Positions 16,427-24,601 are shown, counted from the stretch's first letter. The stretch: DNA of 36,610 nt from Streptomyces griseus (GCA_002154345.1 MUNB01000130.1:1-36610), one strand, 5' to 3'. Numbers and translations are program-made. Notes: generated by a model from the sequence alone, not told the origin.

Positions 16427-16775
16427 GCAGGCGGACGGGCTCCTGGGAGGCGTGCCCGGCGCGTTCGGCCAGTTGGCCGACCATGAGCCGGACGACCGTC
16501 ACCACGTCGGGATCGTCGACCAGATAGACCTGCCGTCGGCCTTCGCGGCGGGAGCGGACGAGACCGGCCAGTTTCAGCTTCGTCAGATGCTGGCTGACCG
16601 AAGGAAGCGTGCCGCCCACCCGCTCGGCGAGCCCCGTCACATCGCTCTCACCCTGGGCCAGCGCCCACACGATGTGCAGCCGTGCCGGTGTCGCCAGGAG
16701 CCCGAACGCCGCCGCGGCCTCCGCGAGCACCTCCGCGGGCGGATCCTGGAAACCGCCGCCGGAACCTGTCGACAC
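16410..16775 (-). CDS. ArsR/SmtB-family winged-helix repressor
   Basis: A 121-residue DNA-binding regulator. The winged helix runs from about residue 18 to 95 (AFGLLATPARLHIVWALAQGE, then VGGTLPSVSQHLTKLKLAGLV and wing RSRREGRRQVYLV). GTG 16775 was chosen because GAGGAGA lies about 6 bp upstream; the longer open frame has poor codons. It has no cysteine, so a thiolate metal site is absent. Histidines in the last helix (ERAGHASQ) could still bind metal. The stop overlaps the start of the MgtA-type pump, so the two are one operon and this protein probably represses the pump. I see no matching dyad just upstream of its own start. Confidence 0.9.
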   Translation of the reverse strand: MSTGSGGGFQDPPAEVLAEAAAAFGLLATPARLHIVWALAQGESDVTGLAERVGGTLPSVSQHLTKLKLAGLVRSRREGRRQVYLVDDPDVVTVVRLMVGQLAERAGHASQEPVRLRELGA

Positions 16776-17091
16776 GCTCGAATCTCCTCGTCCCCGGGCC
16801 GTCTGTACGGGCCCGGCACCGCTGCCCGTTCCAGGCAGCCGAAAAGACCAGTGTAGGGGCCACTCCGGAAGGGCCCGGGGCGGGCGCAGAACATCCGGCT
16901 CGTCCAAGAGGCACGTATTGAGGTCGGGATGCGGCAAGAAGCGACCACAGCGAAGCCGCATCGGTCAAGAACGATCAACTCGCTCGGACGAGGCCGACGG
17001 GTTGCCATGCTGTCGGCCCGAACCATTCCTGAGCCCCGCAGCCCGACGCCCGAAGCGATTCCTGAAGAGAGACAGAGAGGGGCGCACGCCC
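16776..17091. other. Gene-free 316-bp divergent region
   Basis: Lies between the divergent arsR and GTPase genes and must hold both promoters. Visible structure is a dyad GATGCGGC (16928-16935) / GCCGCATC (16955-16962) with a 19-nt loop, and CTGCC-N7-GGCAG near 16824-16840. The stretch 16905-16985 is somewhat less GC-rich. No promoter boxes can be fixed. Confidence 0.5.
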
Positions 17092-17673
17092 ATGATCGGA
17101 GAGGACATCGCGCTCACCCTGAAGATCGTCGTGGCGGGCGGCTTCGGGGCCGGGAAGACGACCCTGGTCGGCTCGGTCAGCGAGATCCGTCCGTTGCACT
17201 CGGAGGAGACGCTGAGCGAGAGCGGCCGGGACCGGGACGACACCGACGGGGTGGAGCGGAAGGCCACCACGACCGTAGCGATGGATTTCGGCCGTATCAC
17301 CGTCCACGAGGGCCTCACGCTCTACCTGTTCGGCACGCCGGGCCAGAACCGCTTCTGGTTTCTCTGGGACGAACTGTGCGAGGGCGCCCTGGCGGCGATC
17401 GTGCTCGCCGACACCCGGCGGCTGGAGGACTGCTTCGCCGCCGTCGACTACTTCGAGCGCAGGCGGATACCGTTCGTCGTCGCCGTCAACCGCTTCCCCG
17501 GCGCTCCCGACCATACGGAGCGCGATGTCGCGCGGGCGCTGGACCTCGACCCGGGCACGCCGGTCGTGCCGTGCGACGCCCGGGACCGGGCCTCCGGAAA
17601 AGAAGTCCTGATCCGTACGGTCGAGTACGCCGGGCGGGTGCACACCGCCCGCCTCCTCGCCTCCGTCGGCTGA
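17092..17673 (+). CDS. Conservon-type small GTP-binding protein (CvnD-like)
   Basis: A 193-residue ATP/GTP-binding protein of the type found last in Streptomyces cvnABCD conservons, where it acts with a sensor kinase, a roadblock protein and a DUF742 protein at the membrane. The P-loop is VVAGGFGAGKTTLVGSVSEI (about residues 13-32). Switch regions include TVAMDFGRI and YLFGTPGQNRFWFLWDEL, and base recognition is probably VAVNRF. There is no membrane segment. AGAGAGGGG precedes the ATG. Here the usual neighbours CvnA and CvnC are absent. A roadblock gene lies 600 bp downstream, split off by a convergent oxidase-fold gene. It may signal as an orphan or with remote partners. Confidence 0.92.
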   Translation: MIGEDIALTLKIVVAGGFGAGKTTLVGSVSEIRPLHSEETLSESGRDRDDTDGVERKATTTVAMDFGRITVHEGLTLYLFGTPGQNRFWFLWDELCEGALAAIVLADTRRLEDCFAAVDYFERRRIPFVVAVNRFPGAPDHTERDVARALDLDPGTPVVPCDARDRASGKEVLIRTVEYAGRVHTARLLASVG

Positions 17674-17699
17674 CGGCTCGGCGTCGGAACCCCGGTCCG

Positions 17700-18128
17700 T
17701 CAGTCGGCCATGTCGGCCATCGCTACCACCTTGTCGATCCGCACCCGCACGACTAGTTCGCCGGGCACGCCGTTGCGGCGGCCGAACTCCTCGGCCACGT
17801 CGGACGCCACGTAACGGCCGGCGATCCGCGTCGCCCACCGCAGGAGTTCTTCCGGGTCCTCGCTCAGCTCGGCATGCCCCTGCACCACCGCGAACGCGTA
17901 CGGAGGCCGGTCGTCGTCGACGCACAGGGCTACCCGCCCGTCGCGTGCGAGATTGCGCCCCTTCACACTCTCCTTGCCGGTGTTGAAGACCACCGAATCG
18001 CCGTCGAGAAGGAACCAGACGGGTGCGATGTGCGGACTGCCGTCGGCCCGCACCGTCGAAATCTTCGCCGTGCGCGTGCCCTCGGAGAGGAAGGCCCGCC
18101 ATTCTTCATCGGTCATGTGGTGTGCCAT
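17700..18128 (-). CDS. PPOX-class flavin/F420-dependent oxidoreductase
   Basis: A 142-residue split-barrel protein. Typical parts are MTDEEWRAFLSEGTRTAKISTV, ADGSPHIAPVWFLLDGDSVVFNTG, KGRNLARDGRVALCVDDDRPPYAF and VVQGHAEL. These fit the pyridoxamine-5-phosphate-oxidase-like family, whose actinobacterial members often bind F420 or FMN. ATG 18128 (MAHHMTDEEW) has AGGA upstream; the open frame to 18200 adds poor-codon sequence. It sits between and against the conservon-type GTPase and roadblock genes. Substrate and cofactor are not decided by the sequence. Confidence 0.88.
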   Translation of the reverse strand: MAHHMTDEEWRAFLSEGTRTAKISTVRADGSPHIAPVWFLLDGDSVVFNTGKESVKGRNLARDGRVALCVDDDRPPYAFAVVQGHAELSEDPEELLRWATRIAGRYVASDVAEEFGRRNGVPGELVVRVRIDKVVAMADMAD

Positions 18129-18268
18129 GGGCCCATCCTGGGCCCGATCCCCGCATGGCGCGAAGCGGCACCCCGGGCGGTGAGGGGCGCTTGCCCCCAC
18201 GGGGCCGTTGCGCGAGGCTTACGCGCGTAGCGGGGCACGGGGAACGAAGGTACGGGGAGGACGAGCAC

Positions 18269-18682
18269 ATGCCGCTTGACCGGGGACTTGACTGGCTCCT
18301 TGACGATCTCACCAACAGGGTGCAATTCATACGGCACGCCTTGGTGCTGTCGAACGACGGGCTGGTCACCGGGGCCAGCACCGGGCTCGCCCGTGAGGAC
18401 GCGGAGCATCTGGCGGCGGTCTCCTCGGGGTTGCAGAGTCTGGCACGCGGATCGGGGCGCCACTTCCGGGCGGGCCGGGCCCGCCAGACGATGGTCGAGT
18501 TCGACGAGGCCCTGCTCTTCGTGACGGCCGCGGGCGACGGCAGCTGCCTGTGCGTGCTGACGGCGGCCGAAGCCGACGTCGGCCAGGTCGCCTACGAGAT
18601 GACCCTGCTCGTCAACCGGGTCGGAGAACACCTCGGAGTCTCCGTCCGCCAGGGCGGGCCCGAGGACGTCGGACCGTTCTGA
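18269..18682 (+). CDS. Roadblock/LC7 protein (CvnB-like)
   Basis: A 137-residue roadblock/LC7-fold protein that in conservons regulates the small GTPase. Signature segments are LDWLLDDLTNRVQFIRHALVLSNDGLV (start), EHLAAVSSGLQSLARG, RQTMVEFDEALLFVTAAGDGSCLCVL and VAYEMTLLVNRVGEHLG. The length is usual. GGGGAGG precedes the ATG by about 8 bp. No sensor kinase is upstream and no DUF742 gene is downstream. The likely partner is the GTPase at 17092, 600 bp away on the same strand; the pair is inferred, not shown. Confidence 0.92.
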   Translation: MPLDRGLDWLLDDLTNRVQFIRHALVLSNDGLVTGASTGLAREDAEHLAAVSSGLQSLARGSGRHFRAGRARQTMVEFDEALLFVTAAGDGSCLCVLTAAEADVGQVAYEMTLLVNRVGEHLGVSVRQGGPEDVGPF

Positions 18683-18709
18683 CCTGCACTTTCCGTCGCC
18701 GGTGAGGAG

Positions 18710-18718
18710 TTATCCACA
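18710..18718 (+). promoter_or_regulatory. Single DnaA-box consensus match
   Basis: TTATCCACA is a perfect match to the classical DnaA box and one base from the Streptomyces preferred TTGTCCACA. It is single, so it is not an origin. It could be a chance match or a DnaA-responsive site in front of the gene at 18792. Confidence 0.3.
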
Positions 18719-18748
18719 GGGCTGACGGGTGATGACTCCCTCGGGCTA

Positions 18749-18760
18749 CCGTGATCACGG
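18749..18760. promoter_or_regulatory. 12-bp perfect palindrome upstream of the gene at 18792
   Basis: CCGTGATCACGG is fully symmetric and ends 31 bp before the ATG. It is a candidate operator, possibly for a GntR-like or similar dimeric regulator; there is no direct evidence. Confidence 0.4.
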
Positions 18761-18791
18761 AGAGTATTCGAGCCAACGGGGGAGGACAGCC

Positions 18792-19820
18792 ATGACGGTC
18801 AGGGAAGTGTTCCGAACGCACACCAGGACCCAGGACACGCGGCCCCAGGACACGCGGACCCGGGACGCCCGGACCCGGGACGCGCGGGCGGAGGAGTCGC
18901 GGACCGAGGACGCGGGCGCGGCGCCCGAGGGCGGGCGCACCTCGTGTGCCGCCCCGGCGGGTACGGCCGCGGCCGGGCGTGCGGCCCAGGAGCTGGGCCT
19001 ACGACGCGCGGAGTTCGAGCTCGCGGTGCACCTGGGACTGATCGCGGTCGTCGGCGCATCGGGCGGTGGGCGGCCACGGGTGCCGGAGGAGGAGATCGCG
19101 CGCCTGCGGGAGGAGCCCGGCTTCCCCGATGCCCTTGCGGAGCGGGTCCGCACCGTCGGTACGGCTGCGGGCGCGGCCCTGCTGGACATCGCTCCGGCAC
19201 GGTTCACCCGGCTGGCACGAGCGGGCTGCTTCTCACCGGTCACGTTCTATCTGAACCGGTATCGCGCGGTGGTCTGGCTCTACCTCGCGGGCGAACTGGC
19301 CGCGTTCGCCGGCCGGGAACCCGAGCTGCTCGCCGGACGGACGCCTCCGGGAATGCGCACGATGCTGGAGTCGGGCGCCGACTGGCGGGCCCGCAACTGG
19401 CGTTCGCAGCGCATCGACCGGCTGCTGACCCGCACGCCGGACCCCTGGGCGCGAGCGGCTGTCCAGGCGTCGGCACTGGACCCCGTACAACTGGCGGAGG
19501 TGGTGGACGACCCCTATGAACGCGCCTATCTCGTACGGGTCCGGCCGGAGCCGGTCTTCGGACGGCCGGCGTCCATGGCGGCGAGGGAGACGATGGGCGA
19601 GCTGACACTGGCCGACGACCCCGACGAGATCCTCTGGCGACGGATCAACCTGACGCTGGAACTGGACGCGGCGCGCGAGGACCGGCCGGCCCCGCGCCCC
19701 GGCGGCGACGCAGAAGCCCGGTCGGTGCCGGCCGCGCGGAGCAAAACCGCCGCGGCGAGCCTGCCGACCGGAAGAGGGCTGCTGGCAAGGCTGGGGTGGC
19801 GTGGGCGGGGCACCGGTTAA
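18792..19820 (+). CDS. Protein of unknown function with N-terminal 5-residue repeats (DUF6397-like)
   Basis: A 342-residue protein. GGGGAGGA precedes ATG 18792; the longer frame from 18729 is less likely. Residues 12-41 are six consecutive 5-residue units of the form R-x-x-D/E-A/T/S, encoded by 15-bp repeats and probably disordered. Residues about 60-300 form a helical, Arg/Glu-rich core (LGLRRAEFELAVHLGLI, VPEEEIARLREEPGFP, FTRLARAGCFSPVTFYLNRYRAVVWLYLAGEL, WRARNWRSQRIDRLL). It resembles the Streptomyces family I know as DUF6397, with helix-turn-helix-like spacing near the start of the core. A DNA-binding role is possible but unproved. There is no membrane segment. Confidence 0.85.
   Translation: MTVREVFRTHTRTQDTRPQDTRTRDARTRDARAEESRTEDAGAAPEGGRTSCAAPAGTAAAGRAAQELGLRRAEFELAVHLGLIAVVGASGGGRPRVPEEEIARLREEPGFPDALAERVRTVGTAAGAALLDIAPARFTRLARAGCFSPVTFYLNRYRAVVWLYLAGELAAFAGREPELLAGRTPPGMRTMLESGADWRARNWRSQRIDRLLTRTPDPWARAAVQASALDPVQLAEVVDDPYERAYLVRVRPEPVFGRPASMAARETMGELTLADDPDEILWRRINLTLELDAAREDRPAPRPGGDAEARSVPAARSKTAAASLPTGRGLLARLGWRGRGTG
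18825..18914 (+). repeat. Six in-frame 15-bp repeats
   Basis: Units of 15 bp encode RTQDT, RPQDT, RTRDA, RTRDA, RAEES and RTEDA. Units three and four differ only in their last base. Copy-number change would keep the reading frame. Confidence 0.8.
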
Positions 19821-19859
19821 GACGTGGCGCCGCTCGTACGGATAGGCCATCCTGTCCGG

Positions 19860-20348
19860 ATGTTGATCAGGGAAGCAACCCCCGAGGACTGGCCCGCCAT
19901 CTGGCCTTTCTTCCATTCGATCGTCTCCGCGGGTGAGACGCTCACCTATCCGCTCGATCTCGGTCAGGAGGATGCCGAGGGATGGTGGTTCGTCCCGGCG
20001 CCGAGTCGGGTGGTCGTCGCCGTGGACGATGCCGGGACGGTGCTCGGTACGGCGAAGATGAACCGCAACCACATGGGCAACGGCTCCCACATAGCCAGCG
20101 CCACCTACATGGTCGACCCCGCTCACTCCGGCAGGGGAGTGGGGCGCGCACTGTGCGAATACACGGTCGACTGGGCTCGCGCCGCAGGGTATCGGGCCAT
20201 GCAGTTCAACGCGGTGGTCGAGACCAACACCTACGCCGTCAAGCTTTACCGGTCGATCGGGTTCGACGTGATCGGCACCCTCCCGGAGGGCTTCCAGCAC
20301 CCGACCCAGGGCTATGTGGGGCTGCACATCATGCACAAGGCCCTGTGA
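19860..20348 (+). CDS. GNAT-family N-acetyltransferase
   Basis: A 162-residue acyltransferase using acetyl-CoA. The start MLIREATPEDWPAIWPFF, central GTAKMNRN, the acetyl-CoA-binding DPAHSGRGVGRALCEYTVDWA and the C-terminal NTYAVKLYRSIGFDVIGTLP follow the GNAT pattern, with V-x-x-x-x-S-x-R-G-x-G in the P-loop-like part. ATG 19860 gives the natural family start, although no good binding site is visible; a GTG at 19824 is in frame. It begins 40 bp after the preceding gene and could share its transcript. The acceptor is unknown. Confidence 0.9.
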   Translation: MLIREATPEDWPAIWPFFHSIVSAGETLTYPLDLGQEDAEGWWFVPAPSRVVVAVDDAGTVLGTAKMNRNHMGNGSHIASATYMVDPAHSGRGVGRALCEYTVDWARAAGYRAMQFNAVVETNTYAVKLYRSIGFDVIGTLPEGFQHPTQGYVGLHIMHKAL

Positions 20349-20444
20349 CGTCGACGTCTCTTCCCCTTGCCCAGCATCAATGGGTCTGCCTTTTCGAGCG
20401 TGCCCCTTGGAGCCTGCCGCGATGAGGGGGAGTGGGCGCGGGGG

Positions 20445-21158
20445 TCAGACGATGGGCCGATCATCCGTCGGTCCCCGCTCCGGTCGCAGCTCCGCGACCG
20501 GCAGCGTCTGGCCGGCCGGGCCGCCGTCCGTCCAGCCGCTCGCGGTGGCCCCCGGAACGACCCTCCCGGCCCAGGAGGTTGCCGTCCATCCCGAGTCCGG
20601 CGAGCCCTCGACCACCACCACCCCCGTGTTGTCCAGGCTGTGTTGGGCGGCGAACTCGACCGTCACGTTCCGCGCTCGGGCGGCTGTCCACACGCGGATG
20701 GCGGCACCATGGCTGACAAGGGCCACGGTCCCGTGCTCCACGGCCCGCGCCGCCTCGGCCACCACCGCGTCGAAGCGCGCCAGTGCCTCCGTCCCGTTCT
20801 CGCCCCCGGGCATCCTGCGGGCGGTGTCCCCGGCCGGCCAGGCGAAGACGGTCGTGAGGTACTGACGGGCGGCGTCCTCGTCGGCCCGCATCTCCAGGTC
20901 GCCGGCCGACAGTTCCCGGATCCCGTCCCGGATCAGGACCTCGAGGCCCCGCTCCGCGGCCAGCGGTGCGGCCGTGAGCTGCGTACGCGTCAGGGTGGAG
21001 GCGTACAACGCGGCGATGTCCTCCCCGGCGAGCGCCTCGGGCAGCGCCGCCGCCTGCCGCAGGCCCAGGTCGGTGAGGCCGGGGCCGGGGTGCGCGGTGT
21101 CCAGGAAGTGGCCGAGGTTGGACGGTGTCTGGCCGTGACGGATCAGCAGCATGCGCAT
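20445..21158 (-). CDS. Histidine phosphatase family protein
   Basis: A 237-residue phosphoglycerate-mutase-like phosphatase. The phospho-accepting RHG motif is at residues 7-9 (MLLIRHGQTPSNLG). The second catalytic His is in VALVSHGAAIRVW, and a conserved Glu probably lies in IRELSAGDLEMRAD. The spacing and LTDLGLRQAAALPEAL segment fit the broad-specificity branch rather than glycolytic mutase. The second in-frame ATG (21152) is an alternative start. It converges on the GNAT gene, with a GACGTCGACGTC palindrome at 20347-20358 between. Confidence 0.92.
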   Translation of the reverse strand: MRMLLIRHGQTPSNLGHFLDTAHPGPGLTDLGLRQAAALPEALAGEDIAALYASTLTRTQLTAAPLAAERGLEVLIRDGIRELSAGDLEMRADEDAARQYLTTVFAWPAGDTARRMPGGENGTEALARFDAVVAEAARAVEHGTVALVSHGAAIRVWTAARARNVTVEFAAQHSLDNTGVVVVEGSPDSGWTATSWAGRVVPGATASGWTDGGPAGQTLPVAELRPERGPTDDRPIV

Positions 21159-21406
21159 AGAACGGGTCAAGCTCCAGGCTCGGGCGCGTGGGCGGCGGCA
21201 GATAGATGCACAACCCACCCTCTCATTCGGCCACCACCGCAGGACAGTTCCGCGGGAGGCTTGCCCGCCTTGCCGGAAGTAGCGCGGATATGAGCCGAGT
21301 TGGCGCCGGGAACTACGCACGGGGCGGATGCGCCGTTCCGGGGCGATGGCAGTACTGTGCGCCCCACCGCCATTCGGGCGATGAGAAGTATCTGGAGGAA
21401 CAATCC

Positions 21407-22045
21407 ATGACCATACCCAGGAGATCGTGGCGTGGCGCGGGAGCACTCGTGGCCGCTGCGGTCGTCGGTCTGACCGGAGGCGTCATCGCCGCCGGTCCGG
21501 CCGTCGCACACACCCCCACCTGGGCCGTGACCTGCTCCGAGGTCACCGTTGACCTCACCAACTACACGAGCGACGTCCCCAACACGGTGACGGTCTCGGT
21601 GGACGGCAAGGACCTGCTCCCGACCGAGACGTTCGGCCGGGAGTTCCACAAGAAGCTGGCGCTTCCCGACCACGACAAGCCGGTGACCGTCCGACTGGTC
21701 GTCAAGGACGCCGACGGCGACGGCAAGCACTCCATCGACCAGTCGAAGACGGCGGAGGTGTGCGACGAGCCCAGCCCGACGCCGACCGAGCCGACGCCGA
21801 CCGAGCCGAGCCCGAGCGAGCCGGCCCCGTCGGAGACGCCGTCCACCGAGCCGAGCGCCACGCCCAGCGAGCAGCCTTCGGAGTCCGCGCCCGCCGCGCC
21901 CGCCCCGAGCCCGAGCACGCCGGACCTGGCCGAGACCGGCTCGTCGTCGTCGACGCCCGTCATCGGTGGCGCCGCTGTCGCGGTGCTGCTCGCCGGTGGC
22001 GGCATTCTCTGGGCCGTCCGCAAGCGGCGTACCGCCCAGAACTGA
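21407..22045 (+). CDS. LAETG-type wall-anchored surface protein
   Basis: A 212-residue exported protein. Residues 1-34 are a Sec signal peptide (positively charged start, AAAVVGLTGGVIAAG core, AVA cleavage site). A folded part of about 85 residues follows (TWAVTCSEVTVDLTNYTS and VTVRLVVKDADGDGKHSIDQSK). Two cysteines lie in it (VTCSEV and EVCDEP) and could form a disulfide. About residues 120-170 are a Pro/Thr/Ser/Glu spacer with PTPTEPTPTEPSPSEP. LAETG at 174-178, a hydrophobic helix and RKRRTAQN complete a sorting signal of the LAxTG type known for class E sortases. GGAGGAA precedes the ATG. No sortase gene is nearby. Ligand or function is unknown. Confidence 0.93.
   Translation: MTIPRRSWRGAGALVAAAVVGLTGGVIAAGPAVAHTPTWAVTCSEVTVDLTNYTSDVPNTVTVSVDGKDLLPTETFGREFHKKLALPDHDKPVTVRLVVKDADGDGKHSIDQSKTAEVCDEPSPTPTEPTPTEPSPSEPAPSETPSTEPSATPSEQPSESAPAAPAPSPSTPDLAETGSSSSTPVIGGAAVAVLLAGGGILWAVRKRRTAQN
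21779..21808 (+). repeat. 15-bp tandem duplication in the Pro-rich spacer
   Basis: Two identical ACGCCGACCGAGCCG units encode the PTEPT-type stalk of the LAETG protein. Confidence 0.8.
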
Positions 22046-22191
22046 CGCTCCCACGCTCACCGGCCCGCGCCGGTAGCACAGGGCAGCGGGCCTCGTGAGC
22101 GGTAGGGACGCAGGGAGCGGCCGGAGCCCGTCCGGGACCGGCGGCCGAGGCCGTCCGAACCACGGTTGAGGCCGTACGAGCCGTGGGTGAG

Positions 22192-22227
22192 GGGTGTGTC
22201 GCAGCACGGTGGTGCTGCGACACACCC
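22192..22227. terminator. 16-bp perfect-stem terminator
   Basis: GGGTGTGTCGCAGCAC (22192-22207) pairs perfectly with 22212-22227 around a GGTG loop, followed on the plus strand by TTCTTCG. It lies between the convergent LAETG gene and the phosphatase gene and is the strongest terminator-like hairpin in the window. Confidence 0.85.
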
Positions 22228-22238
22228 TTCTTCGTCCG

Positions 22239-24386
22239 TCACTGCTCCGAGATCGTCGACGGCGGCGCGGTGGACGGCGGGGAAGCGGGCGCCGGGGGAG
22301 TGGGGCCGATCTCGCACCAGACGGCCTTGCCCTCGCCACGGGGCTCGATGCCCCAGCGCGTCGCGACCGCGTCGAGCAGCAGCAGCCCCCGCCCGGAGGT
22401 GGAGGTCTCGCCCGGCGTACGCCGACGGGGCCAGGCGCTGGACCGGTCCTGGACCGACAGCCGGATCCGCCGCACCGGTTCGGGCAGCACCTCCAGGGTC
22501 AGGACGGCCCCGCCCTCGGTGTGCAGGAGCACGTTCACCAGCAATTCGCCCGTGACGAGCTCCGCGTCGTCGGCGAACTCGGCCATGTCCCAGTCGGCGA
22601 GTGCCTGGCGCACGATCGCGCGGGCGTCCGAGAGCCCTTCCGGGTCCGCCTGGTGGATGTACTGGTGGAGCCGCGGCGCGTGCGTCGACCCGACGTCCGG
22701 GCTCCGGCGCAGCACAAGAAGTGCCACATCGTCACCCGACCCCCACCGTTCCCACAGTCGTTCCGACAGATGATCCGCCAGCGCTTCGGCTCCGGCAGGT
22801 CCGGCGCTTACCTCGTTGCGCAGTGCGTCGATCCCGGTGTCGAGGTCGGCTCCGGGCTCCTCCACCAGCCCGTCCGTGTACAGCACGAACGTCTCACCGG
22901 GCACCAGGTCGAGCCGGGTCTCCGGATACTCCTCGTCCAGCAGGTCCGTGGAGGTGCCCAGCGGCAGCCCGCCGCGCACCTGCGGGCTGCCGACCCGCCC
23001 GTCGACGTGGCGGATCAACGGGCCGAGATGCCCGGCCCGCACGACCTTCACCGTTCCGGACGCCAGGTCGACCTGGGCGTATGTACAGGTGGCGAAGCGC
23101 TCGGTGTCGAGTTCGGAGAGAAAACGGGAGGCCCGTGCCAGCACGGTGGCCGGAGGATGCCCCTCGGAGGCGTAAGCACGCAGGGCGATGCGCAACTGGC
23201 CCATGATCGCGGCGGCGTGGGTGTCGTGCCCCTGAACGTCCCCCACGACCAGACCGTAACGGTTCTTGGGCAGGGTGATCACGTCGTACCAGTCGCCGCC
23301 GACCTGTCGGCCGCTCCACGCGGCGTGGTACCGGACGGCGATCTCACCGCCCTCGACGTCCTGTATCCGGGGCGGGAGCATCGCGGACTGGAGCTGGGTG
23401 GCGAACTCACGCTCCTCGTCGAAGAGCATCGCCCGCTGCAGGGACTGGGCCACGATGGCGGCCAGCCCCAGGCACAGAATGCGCTCGTCCGCGTTGAAGA
23501 CCGTGCGTTCGCGGTAGAAGAGGGCCAGGCCGCCGAGCGAACGGGCCTGGGCCACCAGCGGGAGATACGCCGCCGCCCGGAATCTGAGCCTCCCGAGATG
23601 CGGCTCCAGCTCCGGGTAGCGCCGGGCCAGCGCGGCGAGGGAGGTGATGAACCGGGGGCGCCCGCTGCGGATGGTGTCCGCGAGGGGAAGGTTGCGGTCG
23701 AGGTCGCCGGAGCCCAGACCGTCCAGCACTTCGAGCGACTCGCCGCTCAGCGCGACGATGTTCAGCGCGGAGTTCTCCACGAGCCCCAGGGCGAGACCGT
23801 CCGCGCCGAGCCGGGCCAGCCCGCCGGGGCCGGTGAGGGCGGCCGTCACATCGTCCACGGTCACCGCACGGGACATGGAGCTCGTTGTGCGTTCAACGAT
23901 ATTGGTCTGGCGCTGCCGTCGTTTTTCCAGATCGAGGACGAAGGCCGAATGGGTGACTTCCGCCGTCGCGTCCCGGACGACCCCCACGATGCGGTGGGCC
24001 CTGCCGTCCTTCGATCGCAGGATGCGGGCCTGAACGTGGGTCCACTGCGTGGTCCCGTCGTCCAGCGGTACACGGAAGTGGACGCTGTAGGAATTGTTGC
24101 CGCCGGTGATGGCCTCGTCGATCGTGACGTCGAGCCGGGCCCGTTCCGCCGGTTCCAGGTGCTCCAGCAGTGCGCCCGGCCGTGCGTCGAACGTCGCCGG
24201 ATCGACGCCGAACACCATGAGCCCGGCCTCGTCGATGTCCAGGGTCCGGGTGTCCAGATCCCAGTCGAAGCTGCCGGTGCGGTTCATGGCGAGGCGTTCC
24301 GTCGGCCGGATCTCACCGTTGGTCTTCCGGTCGATCCGGCGGAGCGGAGATGCTTCGGCGTCCTGCCGCCGTTCGTCGTCGGTCAT
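22239..24386 (-). CDS. PAS-GAF-PP2C (SpoIIE)-HATPase phosphatase
   Basis: A 715-residue signalling protein, probably cytoplasmic. About residues 30-140 are a PAS domain (GSFDWDLDTRTLDIDEAG, then VHFRVPLDDGTTQWTHVQA). About 165-320 are GAF. About 345-560 are a SpoIIE-type PP2C serine phosphatase with GGDWYDV, GDVQGHDTHAAA and GSGDDVALLVL holding the metal-binding aspartates. About 585-700 are a HATPase_c/RsbW-like kinase domain with N-box ELLVNVLLHTEGG. Such proteins dephosphorylate anti-sigma-factor antagonists and can also phosphorylate them. No antagonist gene is adjacent. GGAG stands just before ATG 24386. Signals sensed are unknown. Confidence 0.94.
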   Translation of the reverse strand: MTDDERRQDAEASPLRRIDRKTNGEIRPTERLAMNRTGSFDWDLDTRTLDIDEAGLMVFGVDPATFDARPGALLEHLEPAERARLDVTIDEAITGGNNSYSVHFRVPLDDGTTQWTHVQARILRSKDGRAHRIVGVVRDATAEVTHSAFVLDLEKRRQRQTNIVERTTSSMSRAVTVDDVTAALTGPGGLARLGADGLALGLVENSALNIVALSGESLEVLDGLGSGDLDRNLPLADTIRSGRPRFITSLAALARRYPELEPHLGRLRFRAAAYLPLVAQARSLGGLALFYRERTVFNADERILCLGLAAIVAQSLQRAMLFDEEREFATQLQSAMLPPRIQDVEGGEIAVRYHAAWSGRQVGGDWYDVITLPKNRYGLVVGDVQGHDTHAAAIMGQLRIALRAYASEGHPPATVLARASRFLSELDTERFATCTYAQVDLASGTVKVVRAGHLGPLIRHVDGRVGSPQVRGGLPLGTSTDLLDEEYPETRLDLVPGETFVLYTDGLVEEPGADLDTGIDALRNEVSAGPAGAEALADHLSERLWERWGSGDDVALLVLRRSPDVGSTHAPRLHQYIHQADPEGLSDARAIVRQALADWDMAEFADDAELVTGELLVNVLLHTEGGAVLTLEVLPEPVRRIRLSVQDRSSAWPRRRTPGETSTSGRGLLLLDAVATRWGIEPRGEGKAVWCEIGPTPPAPASPPSTAPPSTISEQ

Positions 24387-24601
24387 TCCTGCTCCGGAGG
24401 TCGCCCGGCGGGGCCTGCGTCGGCGCACCCCGTAGGCCTCAATTGTCGAGCCGTATCCATCGGAGTGCCACAGCGGCCCGCCCCGCAAAGGCCCCCACCG
24501 CTTCCGGAGCGATCTGGGGGTCGCAGAATGGCGTCCGAGGACCGTCCGTCACCATGGGCGGCGTCCGAGGTGTCCACGAGCCCAGCGAGCGGAGCGCACG
24601 C

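Noticed and set aside
18710-18718. Replication origin
   Set aside because: Only one DnaA-box match; origins in this group have many boxes and lie by dnaA-dnaN, which are absent.
20347-20358. GACGTCGACGTC palindrome as an operator
   Set aside because: It overlaps the GNAT stop codon and has no promoter around it; short GC palindromes are common in this base composition.
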